Source of the DNA: Pseudomonadota bacterium
Lineage (GTDB): Bacteria; Pseudomonadota; Gammaproteobacteria; Burkholderiales; Thiobacillaceae
Assembly: GCA_021847385.1 (NCBI GenBank)
Contig: JAJZTV010000003.1
Location: 1-30,342 of the forward strand
Direction: 5' to 3'
Length of the DNA stretch: 30,342 nt
The notes beneath the pieces were generated by a model. The model saw only the letters and a program-made list of their open reading frames with translations. It did no database searches and had not been told where the DNA came from. Position 1 is the stretch's first letter; each line of letters starts with the position of its first letter. This document shows, piece after piece, positions 24,719 to 30,342 of this stretch. The translations under genes were made by a program, and so were the position numbers.

Positions 24719-26547
24719 TGCTCTAGACCTCTTGCTTTCAAAGAGGCCGGCAGCAGGCCGAGCGGCATCTCTGCGCGCAGCCGTTCGATCGGCAGCAGCG
24801 GCGACATGTCCTCCAACGGCAGGGAAATCAGGCTGCCATCGGGTTGCGGAATCGCTGCGACCTTCGGCCACAGGCTTTCGTCCGGCATCAGCATGACCTC
24901 GCAGATGAACGGGCCGGTCTCGGCCAATGCCCGGCGCACGCCGGCGCGCAGGTCGGCGGCATCGTCGATGCGCATGGCCGGGATGCCGTAAGCGCGGGCC
25001 AGCGCTTGCAGGTCCGGCAGTTCGAGTCCGGCCTCCGGCCCGGTGGCGACGAGGCGGCCCTGGAAGTAATTGCGCTGGGTGTTGCGGATGGAGGCGTAGC
25101 CTCGGTTGTTCATCAGGAACAGCACGATGGGTAGCTTGAGCCCGCGCAGCGTGGCCAGTTCCTGGATGTTCAGTTGCAGGCTGCCGTCGCTTTCAATCGC
25201 CACCATGGCTTGGCGGCCGTTGGCCAGGCAGGCACCGATGGCCGCCGGCAGGCCGTAGCCCATGGCGCCCAGGCCCGAGGTCAGGAAGACGCGCTGCCCT
25301 GGCTTGTTGCGGAAGGCCATGTAGAACGCCTCCACGCCCAGGCCGGAGCTGCCGGTGACGATCAGGCGGTGCTCGCCGACCTCGTCCGACAACGCGTCGG
25401 TGAAATGATAGTGGCTGATCGCGCCGGCGGCGGGCAGGGGCGCGCCGTCCAGTGCCGGGTAGCGTCGCTTCCAATCCTGGCAGCGGCCCAGCCAGTCTGC
25501 CCGGTTTCGGCTGTGGGCAGCGGCCTGGGCAAGCAGGGCGGCGATGGTCGCCCCGGCGTCCGCCTCGATCGGCAGGTCGATGGCCAGGCCGGGTTTCGCC
25601 AGCTCGTGCGCATCGACATCGACCACCACTTTTTTCGCGGCACGGGCGAAACCGCTTGGATTGTAGGCGGTCAGCACCTTGTCCAGGCGGCAGCCGATGG
25701 CGATCAGCAGGTCGCAATTCTGCACGGCGAAATTGGGTGCGCGCAGGGCCACGGCGCCGGGCTTGCCGACAGACAAAGGGTGGCCGTGCGGGATCAGGTC
25801 CATGGCATTCCAGGTCGTTGCGACCGGGACAGCCAATGCCTCGTAGAGCCGTTTGAAATTGTCGGCGGCACCGGCCAGGCGGATGCCGTGGCCGGCCAAT
25901 ATCAGCGGCCGTTCCGCGTGGTCCAACAGCTCGAACAGGCGCGCGATCTGGCCGCCCTCGGCTTGCGGCGAGGCCGGTTGCATGTCCGGGATATACGGCG
26001 GCAGCGCGTCCGGGTGGATCAGGCTGGCTTGCACGTCCAGCGGCACGTCCAGCCAAACCGGGCCTTGGCGCCCGGTGCGGGCCAGGGCCAGGGCCTTTTC
26101 CATCTGATAGCGTACCTGCAGGGGATCGTCCACGGTCACCGCGTACTTGGTGATCGGCCGCACCAGCGCGACGATGTCCACCTCCTGCACCCCCATCTGG
26201 CGCACGCCGCTGTCGCCCAGCCGGTCCGCGCGTTTGACCTGGCCGGAGACGACGAGCAGGGGCACCGATTCGATCCAGGCCCCGGCCACCGCGGTGATCG
26301 CATTGGTCGCGCCGGGGCCGGTGGTGACCAGGGCCACGCCCAGATTTCCGTTGACCCGGGCATAGGCCTCGGCCGCGATCGCGCAGGCCTGCTCGTGGTG
26401 ATTGGCGACGAAGTCGAGGTCGGGGTTCTGGCCCAGCGCATCGACCAGGTGCATGGCGCCGCCGCCGGGCAGCACGAAGACATGGCGCACACCTTCGGCG
26501 GCGATGCGCGCCATGATGTAGTCGGCCACGCGCACCGGGTCGCTCAT
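24715..26547 (-). CDS. Thiamine-diphosphate-dependent enzyme, acetolactate synthase-like
   Basis: This 610-aa protein has all three domains of the acetolactate synthase/pyruvate oxidase family. The N-terminal Pyr domain has VFVLPGGGAMHLVDAL and the catalytic glutamate E52 in ANHHEQACAIAAEAYAR, then TTGPGATNAITAVAGAW. The central domain includes PLILAGHGIRLAG. The C-terminal PP domain has the TPP/Mg motif SDGSLQLNIQ...MNN (453-481), where the first Gly of the usual GDG is Ser. Housekeeping IlvB normally neighbours IlvN, absent here. In sugar loci such enzymes add a two-carbon unit to a keto-sugar (YerE type) or decarboxylate an alpha-keto acid. Next to a NeuB-like enzyme, either use is possible. 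Start chosen at ATG 26547, which overlaps the NeuB stop by 4 nt (ATGA). Confidence 0.87.
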   Translation of the reverse strand: MSDPVRVADYIMARIAAEGVRHVFVLPGGGAMHLVDALGQNPDLDFVANHHEQACAIAAEAYARVNGNLGVALVTTGPGATNAITAVAGAWIESVPLLVVSGQVKRADRLGDSGVRQMGVQEVDIVALVRPITKYAVTVDDPLQVRYQMEKALALARTGRQGPVWLDVPLDVQASLIHPDALPPYIPDMQPASPQAEGGQIARLFELLDHAERPLILAGHGIRLAGAADNFKRLYEALAVPVATTWNAMDLIPHGHPLSVGKPGAVALRAPNFAVQNCDLLIAIGCRLDKVLTAYNPSGFARAAKKVVVDVDAHELAKPGLAIDLPIEADAGATIAALLAQAAAHSRNRADWLGRCQDWKRRYPALDGAPLPAAGAISHYHFTDALSDEVGEHRLIVTGSSGLGVEAFYMAFRNKPGQRVFLTSGLGAMGYGLPAAIGACLANGRQAMVAIESDGSLQLNIQELATLRGLKLPIVLFLMNNRGYASIRNTQRNYFQGRLVATGPEAGLELPDLQALARAYGIPAMRIDDAADLRAGVRRALAETGPFICEVMLMPDESLWPKVAAIPQPDGSLISLPLEDMSPLLPIERLRAEMPLGLLPASLKARGLEQ

Positions 26548-28055
26548 CCTTGCAGCCATTGGGTGAGCAGGGTCTTGCGCTGCTGGTTGCGCTGGATCGC
26601 CTCATCCGTGTAGTAGGAGTCGTCCTGGTAATGGGTCGACGAGATCTCCTCGAACACGGTGCCGGCCGGGCTGTGGAAGCCGTGGCGCACGCCGCGTTCG
26701 ACCCGGATCACATCGCCCGGGCGATAGCTTTGCTCCTTGCCGTCCAAGGCGATGCGCAATTCGCCGTGCAGGATGTGGAAGGTCTCTTCCTTCTTCAGGT
26801 GGTATTGCTCGGGATGGGTCTGGCCCGGCAGCATCACGATCAGCTTTTTGCAGTATTCCCGGTTGACCACGGTCATCAGCACCAGGCCGTACCGATCGAA
26901 TTGTTCCAGGCCGTAGTGGTGAGAGATCTCCAGGTCGGCCTTGCCGGGCGCGACGATGTGGGCCTCGCGCAGCAAGGCCTTGACCTGTTGCACGATGGCC
27001 GACACCTTTTGCCAGCGATTGCTGCGGCTGACATTGGCCGCGGTCAGCGCGGCGTTGGCCGGGATGTCCCGGTTGGCCACGAACTGGGTGTATTTCGACC
27101 AGTCGTTCGCCGTGACCTGATCGTCCTGCGGCGGGAAGGCCATGAACACGTCGCCGTCGCCGACGGTCTCGCCCGCCCGTATCGCTCGTTTGGCGAATAC
27201 CCCGCGGCGCAAGGAGCGCAGGCTGGCCATTTCGTCGGCGCCGGCTTCGGCCCGGGCGGTGGCCGGCACGCCGCAGAGTTCATAGGCCCGGTGCGCGGCC
27301 TGCAGCCAGTGGACGATTTGCTGCGGCGAGGCCGAATAGGCGTTCAGCGGCCATTGCCCGGTCGGCACGCCGACATGCTTCTCGAAGACGACCGCGCCTT
27401 TGGCGATGGCGATCTGGATGGTTTCGCAGTTGTCCGGCGCTTCGTGGGTCGAATAGCCGATCGGCACCTGTCGATAACGGCGCTGGAGCAGGTCGATCTG
27501 GTTCAACTGCAGGCGCTCGGGTGGGGTCGGATATTCGCCCACGCAGTGCATCAGGCTGAGCGGTTTGTTGCGGTGTTCGAAGAAACTCACCACCCGGTCG
27601 ATGTCGTCCAGCGCGGCGCCGGCGGTGGAGACGATGACCGGCTTGTCCACCTTGGCGATGCGTTCGAGCAAGGGCCAGTCGGTCGCCGAACAACTGGCGA
27701 TCTTGACGATGTCGAAACCGTGCCGCTCGATCTTGTCCACCGAGGGCTCGTCGAAGGCGGTGCACATCGGGATGAAATCCCAGCGCCGCATCTCGTCGAT
27801 CAGGCGCCGAAAATCGGCTTCGGCCAGCTGCGTGTCGAGAAAACGTTTTACAAATTTGAGGTCGGTGCGCGCGCGGAAATCGGGGTGGATGAAGCTATCG
27901 AGCTGGCGATACTGCAATTTGAAGGCGAAATTGAAGCCGAACCCTTCCACCGCCGCACCGAACTCGCGAACGATGCGCAAGCCGTGATCGAGGCTGCCCA
28001 TATGGTTGTTGGCCATTTCCAGCACGAAAAGCGGCGTGGGGATTTTCATTGCCAC
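26544..28055 (-). CDS. NeuB-family sialic acid synthase-like protein fused to a cupin domain
   Basis: NeuB enzymes condense phosphoenolpyruvate with an aldose to make nonulosonic acids. The 503-aa protein has a TIM-barrel with EMANNHMGSLDHGLRI, the PMCTAFDE strand, IVKIASCSATDWPLLERI, PVIVSTAGA, LMHCVGEYPTPPERLQL, IGYSTHEAP and VVFEKHVGV, then a SAF/antifreeze-like domain (RRGVFAKRAIRAGE, NRDIPANAAL). The last ~130 residues are a cupin: MLPGQTHPEQYHLKKEETFH then YRPGDVIRVERGVRHGFH. Typical NeuB is about 340-350 aa, so the cupin is a real addition, perhaps a sugar isomerase or binding module. The GTG start at 28055 has a strong AAGGAG 7 nt upstream; ATG 28049 is two codons later. It is the first gene of the operon. 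No CMP-sugar synthetase is in the window. Confidence 0.88.
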   Translation of the reverse strand: MAMKIPTPLFVLEMANNHMGSLDHGLRIVREFGAAVEGFGFNFAFKLQYRQLDSFIHPDFRARTDLKFVKRFLDTQLAEADFRRLIDEMRRWDFIPMCTAFDEPSVDKIERHGFDIVKIASCSATDWPLLERIAKVDKPVIVSTAGAALDDIDRVVSFFEHRNKPLSLMHCVGEYPTPPERLQLNQIDLLQRRYRQVPIGYSTHEAPDNCETIQIAIAKGAVVFEKHVGVPTGQWPLNAYSASPQQIVHWLQAAHRAYELCGVPATARAEAGADEMASLRSLRRGVFAKRAIRAGETVGDGDVFMAFPPQDDQVTANDWSKYTQFVANRDIPANAALTAANVSRSNRWQKVSAIVQQVKALLREAHIVAPGKADLEISHHYGLEQFDRYGLVLMTVVNREYCKKLIVMLPGQTHPEQYHLKKEETFHILHGELRIALDGKEQSYRPGDVIRVERGVRHGFHSPAGTVFEEISSTHYQDDSYYTDEAIQRNQQRKTLLTQWLQG

Positions 28056-28062
28056 TGCAAGA

Positions 28063-28068
28063 CTCCTT
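28063..28068 (-). promoter_or_regulatory. Ribosome binding site deciding the NeuB-like start
   Basis: AAGGAG on the minus strand, 7 nt before GTG 28055. It rules out the longer frame that opens at ATG 28103, because that start lies upstream of the site. Confidence 0.75.
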
Positions 28069-28161
28069 GGTAATTCATGTGCCGTTCGCTGGCTTTTGTG
28101 CAAAGGAGCTATTCATCGAAGTTCAGCCAGTCTCGCCAGTAAGTTATAAAGACGCTGATGC

Positions 28162-28190
28162 TGTATACACAGAGCCCACAATCTTGTCAC
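28162..28190 (-). promoter_or_regulatory. Candidate sigma-70 promoter of the NeuB-led operon
   Basis: On the minus strand GTGACA (28190-28185, five of six consensus) and TATACA (28167-28162, four of six) are exactly 17 nt apart, about 105 nt before the GTG start of the NeuB-like gene. This 373-nt gap (28056-28428) otherwise holds the tRNA remnant and the direct repeats; 28191-28269 shows nothing recognisable. Confidence 0.45.
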
Positions 28191-28269
28191 ACCAAAATGT
28201 GCCACGATGAAAATAAAAGCAATCCGGTGCAATCGAAGGCTCTGAAATGGCTTGCATTACAAGGGGTGG

Positions 28270-28319
28270 TGGCGCCCCCGGCACGAATCGAACGTGCGAC
28301 CCTCCCCTTAGGAGGGGGT
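28270..28319 (-). other. 3' remnant of tRNA-Arg(CCU), likely attachment site
   Basis: Read on the minus strand: an anticodon arm with loop CTCCTAA (anticodon CCU at 28312-28310) between CCCC and GGGG, variable loop, a perfect T-arm (GCACG, TTCGATT, CGTGC), acceptor strand CGGGGGC, discriminator G and encoded CCA ending at 28270. The matching 5' acceptor strand GCCCCCG and a D-arm are missing; upstream sequence is AT-rich and unrelated apart from a short TGGAT-like stretch. This is the pattern left when an element inserts into the 3' end of a tRNA gene. By its orientation the element lies to the right and the intact tRNA gene should be at its far end, outside the window. Anticodon identity is read from one arm only. 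Confidence 0.72.
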
Positions 28320-28367
28320 TATTAACATCCAGTATTCATGCGGCTTTAGCGCATAATTTATTAGGTA

Positions 28368-28388
28368 ATTCCCAATTCATTCCCAATT
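28368..28388 (+). repeat. Tandem direct repeat ATTCCCAATT x2
   Basis: Two identical 10-mers at 28368-28377 and 28379-28388, with an 11-nt period (one helical turn), between the tRNA remnant and the recombinase gene. The position and spacing fit arm-type binding sites of a tyrosine integrase, which is an inference. Confidence 0.55.
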
Positions 28389-28428
28389 TATGGCATAGTT
28401 CGAGCTGACGACTGTCAGGGGATTGGGC

Positions 28429-29583
28429 ATGGCCAAACACAGGGGGAGTACCGAAAAGCTGCCGAGGAACATCCGCCGGAAGGGCGATGGCTTCGAGCTT
28501 CGCATGGCCCGAAAGGGATACCCCGCCATCAGCAGATGTTTTGCGACCCTTGAAGAGGCCAAGCGTGAGAAAACCCGGATCGAGTTCCATATTGCCGAAG
28601 GCAAGGCACCACCCAACATCAAGGCCAAAAAGTTCACCGTCTCTGATGCCATCGACGAGTATCTTAAGGACCACACGAACGAGGATAACGAGATACTCCT
28701 TCCCAGGAACAAGATAAGCGACATTGAACTAGTCCGGGCCGACCTCGGTGGCATGAAGGTCCTCGAACTAAACCACAAGGGGCTGGACCTTTACATGAAG
28801 AGGAAGCTTGAGGAAGAGGTTCTGCCCCCAAAGAACAAGGCGCAGCCCAAGAACTTTCACCCCTTATACAGCGGGGAGCTGAAGCGAAAACGCTCCCCTG
28901 CCACTGTCCGAAAATATTTCTATGCCCTAAAGACGGTGTTGGTTTGGCATTCAACAAAGCAGCATTCCTACGATCTGCCACGCAACCTGTTTGATGAACA
29001 TAAGCTTCCTCCGGCCTGGGAGAAAGAACGCAAGCGCCGTCTTGAGAAAGGCGAAGAGGCACATTTGTTAGCCGCCTGCGACAAAATGCGGACAAAACAA
29101 GACGAGTGGAAGCTCCTTATCCGACTCGCTCTTGAGACGGCCATGCGGGCTCAGGAACTCCTGTTCATCCGCTGGGACAATGTCAACATGAAGCAACGAT
29201 TCATCAACATTCCGGCCGGAATCGTGAAAACTCGGACATCTAGACAAGTGCCGTTGTCCAAGAAGGCGCTGGAAATTCTTAAGGCTCAACAGACAACCAA
29301 GAAATCCAACGATGCGCGAGTTTTCTGGCAATGGTCTGGTACGAGCCATCTCAGCCATTGCTTCAAACGAATTACGAAGAATGCTGGATGCGTTGATCTG
29401 CGGTTTCATGATCTTAGGCACGAGGCTGTCTCCCGACTTTTCGAGAAGACAAGCCTGACAATGATGGAAATCGCAACAATGACAGGCCACAGCGATCTAA
29501 GAACACTCAAACGCTATAGCCATCTACGCCCTCAACTACTTGCAGACAAGCTGGAGAAGCCTTTCGTAATTGGAATTCTCTGA
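28429..29583 (+). CDS. Tyrosine recombinase / phage-type integrase
   Basis: Site-specific DNA recombinase, 384 aa. The N-terminal part is a basic Arm/core-binding region (KLPRNIRRKGDGFELRMARK, TVSDAIDEYLKDH). The catalytic domain shows Arg in ALETAMRAQELLFIRW, Lys in GIVKTRTSRQVPLS, the HxxR box FHDLRHEAVSRLF, TGHSDLRTL with the second His, and the nucleophile Tyr in LKRYSHLRP, so the active site is complete. ATG 28429 is preferred over TTG 28423 because AGGGGA lies 6 nt upstream of it. Beside the tRNA remnant, it is the probable integrase of the element. It converges with ardC; the two stop codons abut with no gap. Confidence 0.93.
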   Translation: MAKHRGSTEKLPRNIRRKGDGFELRMARKGYPAISRCFATLEEAKREKTRIEFHIAEGKAPPNIKAKKFTVSDAIDEYLKDHTNEDNEILLPRNKISDIELVRADLGGMKVLELNHKGLDLYMKRKLEEEVLPPKNKAQPKNFHPLYSGELKRKRSPATVRKYFYALKTVLVWHSTKQHSYDLPRNLFDEHKLPPAWEKERKRRLEKGEEAHLLAACDKMRTKQDEWKLLIRLALETAMRAQELLFIRWDNVNMKQRFINIPAGIVKTRTSRQVPLSKKALEILKAQQTTKKSNDARVFWQWSGTSHLSHCFKRITKNAGCVDLRFHDLRHEAVSRLFEKTSLTMMEIATMTGHSDLRTLKRYSHLRPQLLADKLEKPFVIGIL

Positions 29584-30342
29584 TTAGCGATACCGTGGGC
29601 CTTTTCGCGTCGCCTCGACCAGATTTGGAGAAACGTCTGCCAGTTCGAGCGTGATCTGTGGTTCGATCCTGATTGCATGCTCACGGATATAGTCGCATGC
29701 CCTTTGCGCGTTAGCCGCAGCTCGGAAAATCTCATTCCTGTCCCGCTTCAACACCTCCAGCCATGAAGCGATATACGCTGCATGATTGTCTAAGTGTTCT
29801 TTGGCGAGCCCAAGACTTTCTCTATTACCTTGTCCAATCCCCAGTTCCGCGCAGAGCATGGCCGCCCCTAATTCTGCGGCGATCTCCTCCTTCGCATATT
29901 CCTGCGATCCGAATCGCGCTGTCGGAATCAACCTCTGCAAACGCTTATGGGAACCAGTAGCGTGGATGCATTCATGCAGCAAAACCGACCAGTACCCCTC
30001 GTCTTCAAAGAACCTGTGTGATTCCGGCATTCGAATGATGTCATCCTGAACCGAATAGCTAGCGCTATTGAATCCATGCATCAGCTTGAGGCCGGTTCGT
30101 TTCATTCCATCGACCATCGCTTCAGCAGCTGCCAGTGGCTTAATGGAGTCTGTTCGTGCCGCCAATGGTTCTAAGCCCTCGATTTGCGATCCATTGAATA
30201 CGTCGTAAAACCGCATGATGAGAAGCTTGTCTTTCTCCTCACCTACCACTTCAGCATCGTTCTGAACAACAGCGTTCTTACGCTCAACTTCCACCATGCG
30301 AATGATTTTTGTGGATCGTTCCCCCTTACGAACATGCAGGCC
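29584..30342 (-). CDS. ardC: ArdC-type antirestriction protein, partial (5' end off window)
   Basis: The C-terminal 252 residues are visible. The frame continues without stop to the window edge, reading GLHVRKGERSTKIIR before the internal Met at 30297, and GxHVRKGE is the usual ArdC segment, so the true start lies beyond the right edge (about 50-80 residues missing). The zincin-like metallopeptidase signature is LLHECIHATGSHKRLQR, followed by the glutamate helix YAKEEIAAELGAAMLCAELG and a WLEVLKRDRNEIFRAA tail. ArdC proteins carry an N-terminal ssDNA-binding domain, occur on plasmids and integrative elements, and protect incoming DNA from restriction. Its presence supports a transferable element extending to the right. 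Confidence 0.88.
   Translation of the reverse strand, partial: GLHVRKGERSTKIIRMVEVERKNAVVQNDAEVVGEEKDKLLIMRFYDVFNGSQIEGLEPLAARTDSIKPLAAAEAMVDGMKRTGLKLMHGFNSASYSVQDDIIRMPESHRFFEDEGYWSVLLHECIHATGSHKRLQRLIPTARFGSQEYAKEEIAAELGAAMLCAELGIGQGNRESLGLAKEHLDNHAAYIASWLEVLKRDRNEIFRAAANAQRACDYIREHAIRIEPQITLELADVSPNLVEATRKGPRYR

Larger units (their letters stand above)
28270..30342. mobile_element. Left end of an integrated genomic island or ICE-like element
   Basis: It is bounded on the left by the tRNA-Arg 3' remnant and carries a tyrosine recombinase and an ArdC-type antirestriction gene. A sample (29281-29340) counts 29 GC of 60, well below the glycan genes to the left. No right end is visible, so size and transfer ability are unknown. 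Confidence 0.65.

Noticed and set aside
25174..26613. Plus-strand open frame of 479 codons opposite the TPP enzyme gene
   Set aside because: Shadow of the acetolactate-synthase-like gene with repetitive Gln/Gly/Arg/His composition and no motif.
26550..28073. Plus-strand open frame of 507 codons opposite the NeuB-like gene
   Set aside because: Antisense shadow in GC-rich DNA; the minus strand carries conserved NeuB, SAF and cupin motifs and a strong ribosome binding site.
28270..28345. Intact functional tRNA gene
   Set aside because: No strand complementary to the acceptor CGGGGGC and no D-arm are found in the AT-rich sequence upstream.

Overview
The window is GC-rich proteobacterial chromosome. 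It starts with the last two genes of a nitrogen-fixation cluster (nifZ, nifM), so the host is a diazotroph, most likely a gamma- or betaproteobacterium because nifM is mainly found there. No species can be named from this sequence.

Layout: (a) 1-1333, nifZ-nifM on the plus strand. (b) 1354-1400, a decayed tRNA 3'-end-like sequence. (c) 1426-6041, six minus-strand genes: APS kinase (cysC), a CatB-type hexapeptide acetyltransferase, a TylF/CmcI-like methyltransferase, a family-2 glycosyltransferase, a second methyltransferase and a PAPS-dependent sulfotransferase. (d) 6304-12965, two large tandem secreted GLUG-repeat proteins (1174 and 1029 aa), transcribed divergently from (c). (e) 13005-18738, four plus-strand glycan genes following the GLUG genes closely: GT4 glycosyltransferase, methyltransferase-GT2 fusion, SDR sugar-nucleotide epimerase/decarboxylase, and a zinc-ribbon methyltransferase. 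(f) 18778-28055, a minus-strand operon reading from right to left: NeuB-like synthase with a C-terminal cupin, acetolactate-synthase-like TPP enzyme, methyltransferase, small HAD phosphatase, large HAD multidomain protein, second sulfotransferase, then a GT-B-like protein. The first six are overlapping or 3 nt apart. (g) 28270-30342, the start of an integrated mobile element: a 3' remnant of tRNA-Arg(CCU), tandem direct repeats, a tyrosine recombinase and the 3' part of an ArdC-type antirestriction gene that runs off the right edge. This block has visibly lower GC.

Working model (inference): regions c-f form one surface-glycan locus. CysC would supply PAPS to the two sulfotransferases. The NeuB/TPP/HAD genes would make an unusual alpha-keto acid or branched sugar. 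The glycosyltransferases, methyltransferases and acetyltransferase would assemble and decorate it. Two beta-helical exoproteins are encoded in the middle and may be the carrier, a co-secreted partner, or merely neighbours. No polymerase, flippase, CMP-sugar synthetase or ABC exporter lies in the window, so the locus is either incomplete here or relies on genes elsewhere. A notable recurring element is a C-terminal Rossmann-like domain of about 90 residues, attached to four otherwise different proteins of the locus.
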